From Acanthopleura granulata (Eukaryota; Mollusca; Polyplacophora; Chitonida; Chitonidae): 64,000 nucleotides of DNA. Both the position numbers and the translations under genes were made by a program. The first letter of the stretch is position 1, and the number at the start of each line of letters is the position of its first letter. Of this stretch, positions 13,801 to 28,000 are shown one piece after another. The notes under the pieces were generated by a model that was not told the DNA's origin, made no database searches, and saw nothing but the letters and a program-made list of their open reading frames with translations. Location of the stretch: contig JABBOT010000003.1 of NCBI GenBank assembly GCA_016165875.1, positions 26,306,983 through 26,370,982 of the forward strand, read 5' to 3'.

Positions 13801-16800
13801 CACATAATAGGGTTACTTCAACAATACAAGGAGAACGAATGATAAAAGGGAATAAAAAGAACAATAAAATGGTCTCCACTCTCTGGCACACCCTTCAGAA
13901 TGCCTTCACATGCCAAGCCAGTTGGAGCCTTCTGGGAGGCCTCAGCATTTATCTCCTGTAACAACTGACTGATCAGTGGAAAAACACCTATTAACAATGT
14001 ATACTTTCGGCCTGTGCAGGCATATCAATTTTTCACGCTAAATGTTTACAAGATTCCGGCGAGCAACTTTTCCATCCGGCTCAGAGATAAGGGCATTGTG
14101 AAACATGTGCAGAAGGCGTGGCTTAAAATTTAGGCACCTCCACCATTTGTATCCTCCATGGAGGCACTGCTTTGAGCCTTCTGAATTTTGCGGGTACCTT
14201 GGGACTTGGTTCGCCTCAATTCAGGAGGGTGTTGTTTCTTTTGCTTAGCACTGGTAGGGCTAAGACAGACCCCATTAATCTAGAAATAAATCAAAATGAA
14301 GAAAACACCATGCAGATTTGTTAATGTCGAGAGAACATGCCTGTTGGGGCCACCCCGTCAGGAGGCCCAATGCTGCTCACTATCATAAAGGGAATCCAGG
14401 ACGCAAAACATTAAAAAAAAAAAAAAAATCACATCAGCAAACCCAAACGCAGGTAGATCTGGCTGCAACCTAGGCCTAAACACCATGCTACTGGTACAGA
14501 AAGGAAAAAAAAAAAAAAAAACAAGTGTAAAGGTGGCCGGGCCAACATGCGGGCTAGCACCATGCCATGGAGGTGGGTCCCTCTGAAGGGCCAAACACAC
14601 CACTAAAGCATGCAGTGGCAGAGCTAGCTCTGAACCGAGGCTAGACACACTAAAACTCTAAGTCTTATCTTGGCTGCAAGAAGGAAAATGTTGGTGAACT
14701 CCTGTAGCATGCTAACATGGTGGTTAGTCTCACCCTGAAAAAGGATAACACAACAAAGTGATTAGTTCAAAGGCACACATGAACACATGAACGCACACAC
14801 ACACACACACACACACAGCACAGCACACACTCTCTGATGCTTGGTTACAGGGGGCACTGTTAGGAAATCAGTCATATGTGTGTAGTCATGTAACTGGCAT
14901 TGCAATATTATGAGCTGATGTTCGAAATAGTATGATGAAGCATCCGGAGACTGAATTTCACCTACATGCATATGCAGGCTTGCTGGACAGCATATAAACA
15001 TGTGGATCATATTAATGAAGTTCTCACAGATTGGGAGAGAGAGGATGGCAGACTGTTTGTGGCACAGAGGAAGTCAGGGAGATTAACATGGCAGAGATGT
15101 TGGACCCTGACCAGGACAGTCAGTGTTGTCATATCATGGGAAGAGGGAGCCAGTGTATTTATTTGGCTACAGAGAAGTCGAGAGGGCATGATGATGTGAT
15201 GTTATAGTCTGTGCGAAGTGACACACTGGAGGAGAGACTAGAGGGGGGCCCCTGAAGTGGGTCAGAGATCTTAGGACTAGGACGTACCATTGAACTTTCC
15301 GTGCATGATCTGAGACAGGCTGACTAGCCGTACATTTGGCATTTCCTTGACACTGTCTTCGCTGAGGTCTACCACCTCCACTTTGAACTGGTCTTTATGC
15401 CGCTTGTGTTTAGACTTACTGCGGCCGCCTTCCCCACCCTGCCCTTCCTCCTCCAGCTCATTCTTGTTACTGAGCGACTTGAGCTTCACGCTCATCTTAG
15501 TGCTGACACGACGCAGGAACCCCTTTGTGGTTTCAGCGTCAATTCTGTCACCGCTGGTGCTGCCCCTGTGCTCTGCCTCGCTCTCCTCCCCAGCTTCCAA
15601 CAGACTCTCTGTGGCTTCTACCCCCTCCTCTACCACAGCACTACTGTCGCTTTGCTCAAACTCGAGCTTAACGTTGTTGTTCTCTGTGCATGTCTCTTCT
15701 TCAGTGTCCATTACTGCTGGAGAACATGCCCGTGGAGAATGCTCCGGCTGAGGAGATATCATTACTTCAGGTGACTGCTTATCATGATCTTTTCTGAAGT
15801 GTTTCAGTTTCTTGCTAATTCGGTATTTTAAGGATTTCTTTGACTTTAGCTTTGGCTCTTCGCTTACAGGTTTACACGTGTCCATAACAGATAGTTCAGG
15901 GTTAGAGGATGACCGCCGCAAAGTAGAGCTTTTATACACATCCTCGGACACTTTTGGAGGTACCTGTGGAATCTGGTGAGGGACATTACTTCTCCCAAAA
16001 GGATCTGAGGCTGTTTTGTGGGCAGGTATCTTGAAGACCTGCCGTGCGACCGGGCTACTTGAGTGTGGGGGAGGATCAGACTTTACAAAATGCCACGTCT
16101 GATTTAGAGGGTCTTTGTCTGGACTATCTAGGGCCTCCGAGTCACTGGCGGCCAGTTTTATGTCGCACGAGTCTCCGGGTACGGCCACAGAAAGTTTTGA
16201 ACGCCTTTTTTTCAGCTTCTCGTGCCCTTTGGCATTCTGGGGTGATCCTTTAGATTTCTCGGAAATTGTTGACAATCCCTGTTCTTGAAAACGGAATTTA
16301 GTGATGGGGGAAGACACTGGCTGACTAGGAGAGCCGTTCAAAAAGGGGGAAGGGGTGAACTGAAAGATAACATAAAACAAACCAAACTGTTTCTATCAAC
16401 CAGAAAACCCACCCAAATTAGAAAAAGGCATCAAACAAAGCAGCTTGAGTAAACTACTGAGAGTGAAGCCAACCATATATTAATAAACAAAACGTAATAT
16501 TTCCCAGCCTTACCCAACTGTTTTTTCTACGAAAAGAAAAAAAATAGCAAAGAATAATAAAATCTATGTTAGAAAGTAAATATGTATATTAAATTAAGTT
16601 TAAGACCAATTCATTTATATGAATAAATTTATAATAACATAAGATAAGTACAGATAAAAATATTAACCAATGAGATCAACATAAAAACCTGTACAGCCAA
16701 GGTACGTTTTATACACAAATATTAAAAGCCCATTCCTTAAGCAACAGGACCAAAAAATATATGCATCATGCATCAAATAAAGTCGGATTTCATTGGCTCA

Positions 16801-19028
16801 AGTTTGTGTTGGCAGTGAATGTGCATGTTCTGTGCTGTAGCAGATTGAATGCGACTGAGAGTGTGCTACTTGTACATAGCTGTTGATGTCCCTATTATTT
16901 CTGGTTTCCCTCCACCCACTGTTGGCTTGATCTCATGCAGTAGGTTTCCCCAGTAAATCAGTAGCAGTAATACCCAAACACTTGACAGTGCGTCTCACTT
17001 ATGTGTATAGATTGTTGTGCAATGAGCCCCAGAATCAATATCACGTCACAGTCCTTCGGTGCACGCGTGTATGTTTATGGGTATTGTAATGCAAGGACTG
17101 ACATGCTCACATCAGGAAGTTAAAACCTGTTCACTCAGCCAATAGCTCATCAGAACTTTGTGTCCTCCTCCACCCTATGCCATTTTCCTCAGGATGGTGA
17201 AGCTGATGTTCAAGTAGCATAAAAAGTTCTTAACTTCTGCTCATAAATCTGGCTTCTTTAATTTCTGTTTTCTAACTGGGGGAGGTTGGGGAAAGGGAAA
17301 TGGCTAGGGGGTGGGTTGATGGTGTCTGAGTTTATGTTGTCTCAACTTTCGATTACACCTTTTCAATTATGATAAGCAAGTCAATTTTCAAACATGCAAA
17401 TTTGTTTTATCGATCAGAACAGTTTTACATACTGCACATTTGTAATATAAAACACACAGGATACTTTGACGTAGGAGAAGCAATTTGATACACAGATACA
17501 GCAGAACGTATTAAACAGGGTAACATTACATGTACATCATCATGAAACTGGACAGCTACAATACCCAGAAGGCCATCACAGGAAACTGGACAGCTACAAT
17601 ACCCAGAAGGCCATCACAGGAAACTGGCTTCAGTAAAACAGGTCCATACAGATACACGTACTGAACATGCCATGTTCTCTCTTACATAAGCAAATCTACA
17701 AGCAGCAGCTTCCACTTCTCCATGGACTTCATCACGTCATAGTTTTCAAGTCTCAGGCATATAACATGTACAGAATTTCTCCTAACAAATTTCATATTAA
17801 AGCTTGCTTCAAAATAAGCTATGTTAGAACAAGATACATGTACCATAAAAAAACAACACATATTTTAATTTCAGGGGTTAAATTATAGTGATGGCCAAAG
17901 CAGAACTTGTCTAATTTTAATGAGAATATTTACACTGCCCTGAAGACACTTTGCCCAGTTCACCAGCAGTTTTCTACCTACTTGATCAACTGTAGGGGAC
18001 TTCACCTCCTCGTTGAAGGCAGGGGTTTGACTAACACACTCAAGGTTCATGGGCCGCTTGCCCTTAGGGGATCTGGGTGCCCTCTGATAAGGGTCCATGG
18101 AGCCTGCAGAAAAATGGACACAACAGAGATGTTTGAGAGTCAGCAGGATTTACCAGAGGCCTAGGTCCTCCTGAAGGCCTGTGTATCATTGGAAAGATGT
18201 ACACTGAAACAACACCAGTGAATCAATGCTGTGATTACTGGGAGCCATGGTGGTTACATGCGTACAAGTGATTAGGCAATCCTTAAAAGAATATTTGTTG
18301 GCCACAATCTACCTGACAATTCAAAAAAGGGCCTACTCAAAAGTTTTTAATGGTATTTTGACAATTTAAATTTTCCTCTCCATGTTAATTTCTTCAAAAT
18401 CTCTATCTTCTTCCAGAGTCACAATAAAATAAATAAGAAATTCTCTCCCGACCAACCCTATTTTTTCTCATGGTCAGGCTACACCCAACAAACATAAGGA
18501 TGGCCTTATGTAGCAGTAACTTTCATGAATATCACACTGGAAACAGATATCTTTAGCCAGGAAAACAAGCCATTAAAAGAAAACAACTTTTATGTCTAAA
18601 CAAATTAACAAATGTCATTACATTATGTTCGGGACTTGCTATGCATAAATTAATGGCATAATTAAAATATGTTTCTTCTATGAATTTCAAGAACAAACAT
18701 CTTACCATATAAATCTGGGGTGCCCAGGTTTAGCAGACATGTCTTTTGCAGAAAGTCTATAATTGCCAAGCCAGACTCATTTCCATATGCCATGCTGATA
18801 AAGAGAGAGCATGTCGACAACAAGGGGAAATGACAGTACTGGTGTTCAACATCACACAAGAGTATCAATGGATCTGTTATGCGAACAATTGCAACATACT
18901 TCTGAAAGTTTCTGAATATTACATTAAATGTATCACCTTTAGATTTACCTATATCTTTTGCCAGCCGGGAGAAAGCTTACAATTATATTAAGTGATACAT
19001 GTATACATGTAAAATTGTATATACCAGG

Positions 19029-19069
<41 letters not shown>

Positions 19070-22000
19070 AAGACATTGTAACTATTAGCTGTACCATTTA
19101 GAAAAGTCTTACAAGAGACGAAATGCATTAATGGTTTGAATACAAGTATGATGTTATATTCATCACCTGGGTTTTCTTCATCATGCACTTGACTGGCTTT
19201 AGTCAGTAAGCCATTCTTTTGAATATATCACACACAAGGACATTTCTTTTCTGTTATATATATGTACATACACACACATACAAAACATAAGATATTTGGT
19301 AAACTTACAATGTGAGACACTGCACTTTTCTTGTTGGAAGTGGCAAGAATCAAAACAAAACAATAATGGACCAGTCTGGACCATTCGCTCTGACCCTAAG
19401 ACAACAACCACAGCACCTTATTCAGGATTCACTGATACTGCTGAAGTCCTTACTCATTGGAAACGGAAGGATAGCTTTGTGGAAATGTCAATGATTATGA
19501 TAACAGTGGCTGTAGAGATAATGGGTTTGAATAATTCAGGTGTCAGACATTAGCAACTCACAGTCCATAGGAAGAGTTGAGGGAGATACTGGTGACGTTT
19601 CCCGGGGGTTCTCCGTCTACCCAGGTGAGGACGCTGGCCAGGCAGGGCTGGTATCCTGGCCCCCACTTCCGCGCGCCTGTCCTCACCTTCACACTGGTTA
19701 CATTCTCCTGCTGAACAACACAAACACCACCAGGCATCAAGCACATGTACCTTTAATACCAATGTGTACTCCATATACATATGCCTGATTCTCAGGTTTT
19801 AAACACCACATTCTTCTCCCTGGCAACTCCTCCCCCAAATGTAAATGCCACAAGATCTCACTCAGTTTAACACACTAAAATATTGCACTTTCTGAAATTC
19901 AACTGTAGCATATCATACGATATCTTTAAGTGCATGTAGATTCGGTGAACTGTGTCAGCCATCTGGCAAAATACCTATGTAGGCATTGGAACATGTATAC
20001 CTACATGTACGCCATTCCACAATATACACATGTACATATACACTAAAATACACACATATAGTGTGCTTACAGTCTGTCAAGAATAGCTGACCAAAACATG
20101 TAATTTACATGAACTACATTTCATATTAAAAGAAACACCTGAATTGAGAAAACTGGAAAATTCATACAAAAAGATGTGATTGGCAAAAATATCACTGCGT
20201 GTCACCTGAAGCTTGGCATGCAATAATGTACTTTCAGAAGCACAGAAACCTTAACTGTAGGTGAAACACAACATTTTGTGAATTGTACGCCTTTATCCAC
20301 TAGTGTTCACAATACACTGTACTACACGTTTGTGCCCAAACATTAAACAAGCACTAATGCTAATCTGACAACCCCTTTTCTCCAAATTTTAGCATATTAA
20401 CCAATAAACAAATTTTAAAAAATCAAAAAAAAAGAAATTAAATTGTATGTATTATGTGCATTCTATATGTCCATGAATGTAAGTCATAGAACTGTATCGC
20501 CACGATATGGCTGAGATATTGCCAATGTGGCGTTAAGCCATAATCATTCATTCATTCATAGAACTGTAGACTACATTTCTTGTCCCATGAAGTTGATAAA
20601 TAGAGCAAACCTTTTACTATAATGTGTTGGAACTACTAATGTACCAATTGGGATTTAAACTATGTTCAGGCATCACAGATGTCTTAAGGTTACATTGGGG
20701 CATTTCGAGCAATTGGGTTCAGGATTTGCATCTGTATTGAAGAGTGCACAGACAGTTTAGGTTGTTGATATACTATAAATTTATAAACATTTTACACCTT
20801 GTTAAAATACATCAGTATTTTGCTGTAACTAGAAACTTTTTCCAAGGATACTACCTCTTCCCCTCTCACTCAATGTTCAAACAGCAAAATGCTATTAATT
20901 ATAACATTTCAGCTACACACACATCTACATTCCACCTTTAATGATAATATCAACTGCCTCCAGGCCCCTCAAATGACCATGTAGAACAATCCACTTCAAT
21001 ATACAGTTATGAATGTGAGCTCTACTCATACTGTATTCAGCTTCAGCAACTTGAGCCAGCAGGGCACATACGCACACGGGAGTAACAGCCCAAGCAAACC
21101 CCAAGGCTTCTGTGCAAAGATAACGAGGCAATAAAGTATCTAATGTGTTTTGATGACACTTAATAATTTACCACAGCTAAGGAATAAAAAACACTGCATG
21201 TAACAAATCGTGCAATGGTGTGGCGTGTGAGAATTTTTGCAATTTATTTATTCTCGCCAGTTTTTAGTAATGCTTCTGTGAAATGGGATTGGATTGGGCG
21301 AAATAAACTGGGATAATGGTCAACCAGCTTCATGGCTCTCTTTACTAGAAACAGTTGATATTAATGAGGAATACGGAATTCTCCATCTAACAAGGAGTCA
21401 AATTCTATTAGCCCTAGATGACATTTCCCATTCCACCGTTCATACAGCTAATAACTCCTAAAAAAAAAAGCACGTTAAATGTATAGCAAAGGAAAGAAAA
21501 ACCCTCTCATCATCATACATTTGTTCATGCTCCATGTTTTAGAGTTTAGGAAAACTGTAAAATTGCACAAGTTTAAAAAAACAAATAAACCCTGAACAAA
21601 CAAGAAAAAAACACTTGGAGATAGGCATCTTAGTGTTACACACGGCTAACACAGCAAAGTGTGACGATCAAAAACCTGGAGGGGTGAAATGGAAACAATG
21701 AATACTTTATAAGGTGCACTTCTCACAGAATAAACACTTAGCCCCGCATCCACAGAAATTCACTATGATGCAGAGAGTTGATGAAAATAAACAGAGACTT
21801 CTAGAAAATTGCTTCTCTAAACTTGCCTATACCATGTGCTATCTACGTGTAAAACCCGACCTTCAGTAAGTGCAAAACCCGACCTTCAGTAAGTGCAGAG
21901 TTTATTATAACCACAAAACATACATGGTCACGAGGCAAAGGTACTATAACATCAACCTATGTGCATCAAATTCAACAACACTGTTGACTACTGTTAATAT

Positions 22001-25000
22001 TGTGAAGAAAATGGAAAGTGTCTTAAGAATAAAAAATTGTTGAGTATTACCACCGCCTTGTGGCTGGGATCATGCTGCTATGAACAGAGACATACACTCC
22101 AGATGACAACTTTGATCAAGTTTTTACCTTAAAGCTGAGCATATCTAGTCATGTGTATACTGCTACAGAGAGGCTATGATATATGTCATTACAGTAGCTG
22201 GCCAACAAAATCCTGATGAGGCAGTGATGACTTTTTTCCTCTTTTTTTTTTTCTTTTGATAACACCGAAGTATTGTAACTCTGAAAAATATATTTCATTG
22301 TGACTAAATATTTTGGTTCTTTAGTCACAATGAAATCGTTGTTTTTCTGAGTTACGCAATGTGTGCATTGTGTAAAAATGTCACTGTAACAATGTCAGAG
22401 ACCATATAATTACACACAGAGCATATAATTACACGCAATTTAATCTAGAATAGAGTAGTACAAATAGAACTTCTGGTATCTCAGTTAAATGTCTTCAGCT
22501 GCAAAAGTAACTTGCTAATTTAATATACATAAGGGTTCTACTGTTACAAGGTATACCCTAAATGACCTAAAATTTTATTCACACCAAAGTTGCTTATTTT
22601 TCCTCATTCTGCAAGTTCTGTTGGCTGTAGAAAGTTGATTTAAGGTTTTCGGAAGGTAGGATGACATTCTACTGGAAAAAAATGTAGGTTTCAGCTCCGA
22701 AAGTAATACTTTACCACATTTATTTGAATCTAAAAATGCACTTTTGTGGGCGATTTTTTAGGTTATTTACAGTAATTCAGCAGTTTTCATGTCTACCTTT
22801 ACACATAAACTTATGTCTCCTCTAGTTCTTCTCTCCTCTGAAAAAGCTTTCAACTTGACGACACATTACAGTCTATATGTATGCACTGAAGGCTGAGACG
22901 TTACAGACAGCCACAGAATTTGTATCACAGATAAATGTGAAGAGGACCTTTCAGAGGAATTTACCTTTGGACAATCCGATGTGTTACTGGACTGTGAGCA
23001 CGACCCGAGACTTCCGCTCTGCTGAGTGACGGTGCCTAGACTCGGTTTGGGGTACTCAAACTCTGGTGAATCTAGGTCATCATATACATCGTACAATATG
23101 GTCACTTCCAAACACTGCAACACAACAACATCACATAACCGGATGAACTTCACAAACATGCATCACAAGGACACTTATTTCGGGAACCATCATTGCATGA
23201 ACAACATGAATAGAAACTGGGGCAAATTTCTAGCACACAAAAACGTGCACCTTTCTTTCAACACCGGTATAACTGTTTCAAGAGATGGACCCCATAAAAG
23301 TACAAACTAGCTTAGAATGGATTCAAAATGGTGTGCATTTTCCCATAAAATGTGCATCCAACAGAGTCTGGTTCCAGGACAAATTAGGTCTTCCAAACTG
23401 CTGGGCACCGTAAGTAAACATTCAACTAGTTCAAGACATTAAAATTACCTTATAAGTAATTTAAGAGAAAATATGACGATTTGCAAATAAGTTTGGGTTT
23501 CATAAAATTTCTTTCATTCACAGACATAAAAGCTCTCATAGAAGCAAATGTTGATTTGTATATTATAAAAGAAGATTTCTTCTGCACATTAAAATTTGGG
23601 ACTAGAATCTTGAAGTTTCTTTTCTAGATACTGTCCTGCAACAAAAGATGAGCTTTGTTAATATCTTGTCCAGCAGTGTATGTACACTGTACACATATGG
23701 TATCCTACAGCTCCTGACATGTTTGCATTGGGTCTATCTTTTTTATCTCATACAGGAAGCAAGCTGGTCGTTGTTTGAGTGTGTACTCACAGGGACTTCT
23801 GTGGTGATCTCCTGCTTGCTGAACCTGTATAAGATGACATGGGTGGCCCCGGCCACCAGCAGGATGCGACTCTCCGCACACAGGTGGATCATCTGGATGG
23901 CAAACGGGTCATCGTCCTGACCATCAGCACTACGACTTTTTGGTTTCTCAAAGGTTTTGGCAGTTTTCAGTTTATATAGGACTTGTAAGGTCACTGGAAA
24001 ACATTTAAAAAACTCCCTGAAAACCACTTAAATGATGGTCATACATGCATTAATGGATCAAATTCAGCTTTACATTTCGACAATGAAAGCTCATACATGT
24101 ATATAAAGTACAGGACCTGTAAGGTAACGTGCTGGAAACAGACACACAAAATCAAGATATCTTAAAATGAGGTTTGAAAATAACAGTTAGTTTAACAGCA
24201 GTCTGAAGATATTATTGAAAATACAATTTTGAACTTTGGTTCGGTCTATATTCACTTCACTTCACTTTATCTTCATTTCGTCAAACTGAACTATGGTTAC
24301 AATTGTAAGCAATGTTTAGGTCACAAGACATCTTATCACCAGCTAATGCAGATGTACATGTACATTCAAAAACGGCAGTCTTCAAAAGTTTTGCAAAGTT
24401 CAGATATCTGCTGTTCAGTGAGCTGCGCCACTAAAAGACAAATTTCAAATGGTAGGCTTAAGTACCACGATCAATCAAAGACAAGTGGATTAGAGAGGCA
24501 AGCCTTCTGTTGTCTTTGCTGACAGTTTAGATATCAAGGACGCTTTCTACTTTCAAGTATAAAATTCTGTCCAAAAAAGCCTCCTGGGAAATATATCTTT
24601 TTGACAGCCAAAATACTGACTGATATTGTGATGAACACAACACCTAAAGGTCTGAAGTACTGGTATCATTGTTTGCCCACGAGTTTTTCAATCAATGGTG
24701 ATATTAGGGAAGAGAGCAAATTGAAGCGGGCGTATTACAATACGAACACCAGATCCTCATATTCCATCTCTATATTCTCTTATATCATGCCTTAGCCACT
24801 AGCCAGCCTGACAACCCAATGCTCAGGACACACACACAAAGAAAGTTTAATAACATTAAAGACTGGGAATGATTATATATCCCAAGTTAGAATCTGTTCT
24901 CCTGATATTCCGCCAAAAGGACTTGGGGCAACTGCCACTGAGCCAGAATCAATTCTTTCTTTTCCACTTCCATTTTATTTTATTTTTCCCTTCCTTTTTC

Positions 25001-28000
25001 TTTTTTTTTTTTTTTTTTTGAGTGCCAAACAGAGCTCTGTCTGTAGCTTAAATGCTGAGGAAAAACTTGGTCTGAGATGGGCTGCATAAGACCCTAGAGC
25101 CTAAAGGGACTATGTTATTTCCACATTGCCAATGGGTAGAGGAAGCGATTGTAAGGAGAAAATGTCAGAAACAATACCCGCTGAAGCATCCCAGAACTTG
25201 ATTGATCCATCGGCATGTCTGCAATGAGAAGAAACGGGGAGTAAGGCAGTGATGAATAGTTGGCCATGGTGGACAGCCTACCAGAATACCCAGGCTTACA
25301 CACACAATTTCACTTTTCAATTCATCTTTTGTTTTTCTCAGCTCTACTGCAATAACAAGATCATTAAGTAACACGTATCCTTTCAAAATGCCTGCATGTT
25401 TGGCCTTTTCCATTATCCCCTTGAGAAATGTGCTATCTTTTTCTTTTCTCCCCTTCCAGTCCATATCATTAAATTCATTTTCTCTTCCAGTTAAAGAGTT
25501 TTCTGTGTTAATTAGACTCGGGCTGAAGCCGCAAAAAAAAAAGCGAGAGCCTTTCATTTTGTATCCTGAAGATTTAGCATGATTCTTTTGACACGTTACA
25601 TGTTCATGTAAACATCGTTAACAGTGAAAAACTTTGTATGTGTACATGTACCTGTACATTTTCAGCGTTCATACAAAATACATATATGTATGGTCAATGT
25701 TCGCCCATATGCACAACAAAGGATTTCATTTCTGTACTGTCGGAGATAGACCAACGCTGATGAAAATGAGTCTATATCACCACTGTGCATAAAACCACTC
25801 CACAGAATACAATGCACACATATGCTACCACAACAAAACAGCGCTGCATACACATTTGCCTAACCTTATATGTGTACTAAACAATCTACATCCAGTCTAA
25901 GCCACTTCGACGTAAACAAGAGGTATGTCATTATGTACCCAACGGGGCCATCTAGGCTGGCTCATTTTGAAGTCATGGGCTTGAATCAACTGTACATGTC
26001 CTTGTGATTGATGCTGAGTGTGCATGTGCAGACACTGGCATAAATATCACTACAAATATCAACGAAGAGACCAATTGTTTGAGCAGCCTGGAATGCAACA
26101 GCTTTTATCACTGGCAAACTTCACTCACAAAAAGAGCATCTGTTATGATCCAATCTGGACGCGAACAGTTATTGGAACAGGGCTGCAGATTTACAGCAGC
26201 TTTTAATGTGGTTTGCGTGTTAAAGTTTGTGTAACATTTAACAGACGGTGTTTAAGCCGACACAGGATGAAGAGATAGAGGAAGACGTGAAACCATTTTG
26301 AATTAAGGTCTAATTATTTGTACAAGAAATTCTCGGGCAATCTGCAGCTTGGCCGATTTCTTCAGCATTAAAGGTGTCAAACTGAAAAGTTCAGAGAAGC
26401 GGTGTTATTTTTTCTTTGGGCAAATCTGTGGGTAAAGGAGGATAAATTCAATCTGGTGGTGGGTTGCCTGGGGTTGGGGGTAGTATGTTATTGTCTGAGA
26501 TTGATGATCTCCACACTAGCCTCATGCTGATACTCCGGCCTTAGCCCAGAATCCCCCCAGTTGGCAGAAATGCCTGTCAGTTCTATAATAAAGCAGCTTG
26601 ATGTATGCAGAGTAGCAGGTGCTCCAACTAGAAATGATACAACAATACGTCAAAACAATAATGTATCAGATGAGCAGCTCAAGAAATGACTTCCAGGAAT
26701 ACTTGGGGATAATCAATACTGCCAAATCTCGCATGGCAGTCTGGCTCACAATGGGAACAACACTTCACCAAAAGCTGCACCTGGAATACAATGGCTAACT
26801 CCAAGGTACTTAGTCTTCCCCGGGTCTCTCGCCAACAGTCCCAGCGGAGTGTTCCTTCACACATACAGCTATTATTATCCACAACACCATCCACTTTAAA
26901 GCAAGGTATTAAATTTAGGCATCATCATGAATTATGTACAACTGTGCTATAAGCTTTATGCATGGGCAAGTTATGAAGATACTGCATTTCTTGCTTGGGA
27001 AAAGATTCAAAATGGCTGAAGACAAAAATTAAAGCTTTCTCTTTCGATATGGAGCAAGTCAAGTGAACAGACAAAGCTGGCAACAATCAGAATCGAGCCT
27101 GAACTTCACATGACCATCTTTAATGGTTGCATGTGCAACTAGAGAATTGTACAAGACTGCTTCAGACGGAGCTTTGACTTGTCCAATATTCTGCAGGTTT
27201 AATGACAAGTTTCAGAGTGAGAAGAGGCCAGTGTGACAGCAGCAGTTCAGAATGATTCCAGCAAGGCCAGCCATTATGGTGTCCTTGTGAACACTTGAAA
27301 GATTCCCCACTGCCCTTGGCTAGTTCACCACCAAATAGAGTAATCATTTCTGACAGAGGCTGCCTTTCCAGATTGTAAACCCATTGGACAGGAGTTCCTA
27401 CAAGTCTCACAAAGTAGCCAATGTGGATTCCAAAGGAATAAAATACATAATAATATGGCTCTCATTGACTGTATATATGGCTGTCTTTCTGGTTAAAGTA
27501 TTTCTTTGTTGGAGAAATTTCAATTACGTCTGCAGTCAGTAATTATGAGGGTTTTGTCATGGTTCTCTTTTGAGGCGGTCAATTCGAAGATTATCTCCTT
27601 CCACTGGTGACTTCATTTTATAAGTTAGCTGGAGCTGCCAGACAGTTTGAGAATTGCCAAATCAAGGAGCTTTCTTGGCACAGGCTGTGGGATTCTGTGC
27701 CTGGATGGAGACAGGAAGTCCAACTTTCTGGGCACAGCAGTCTTGGATGCCTTGGTAACTGTACAGAGCTGACTTATCCATGAAGCTGTAGACGCTTATG
27801 ATAAATGTACAATCAGCACAACATAAGAACAAATTCAACACAATACACTATACACTTTTTCAATGTTTGATGGTGAAATTGTGTAGTAAACATATAAATT
27901 TCTGAGTTGGTCACTTCAAGGAAATTGTGTTCAGATGTTCAAAACTTCATAATCCCTGGAGTTATCATTTAAGATCTCAACAAATCCAAACACAATCAAG

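Larger units (their letters stand above)
12193..15287 (-). other. Intron between exons 18 and 19
   Basis: 3.1 kb. The half nearest exon 19 is AT-rich. From about 13600 to 14700 the sequence becomes distinctly more GC-rich and carries two A-runs (14411-14427 and 14504-14520) and a 49-codon open segment. An (AC)n tract is at 14793-14817. Confidence 0.8.
19711..22964 (-). other. Intron between exons 14 and 15
   Basis: 3.25 kb with a SINE tail fragment (20500-20559), a 23-bp duplication (21851-21896), a 19-bp duplication (22403-22437) and a strong hairpin (22275-22355). No exon-like open frame. Confidence 0.8.

Noticed and set aside
15347..15774. Two overlapping plus-strand frames of 134 and 125 residues
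   Set aside because: They are antisense to the large tomosyn exon 18 and reflect its codon composition.
25165..25557. 130-residue minus-strand frame overlapping exon 12
   Set aside because: It reads the exon in a different frame from the conserved HADGSIKFWDASA; only the 41-nt exon has homology support.
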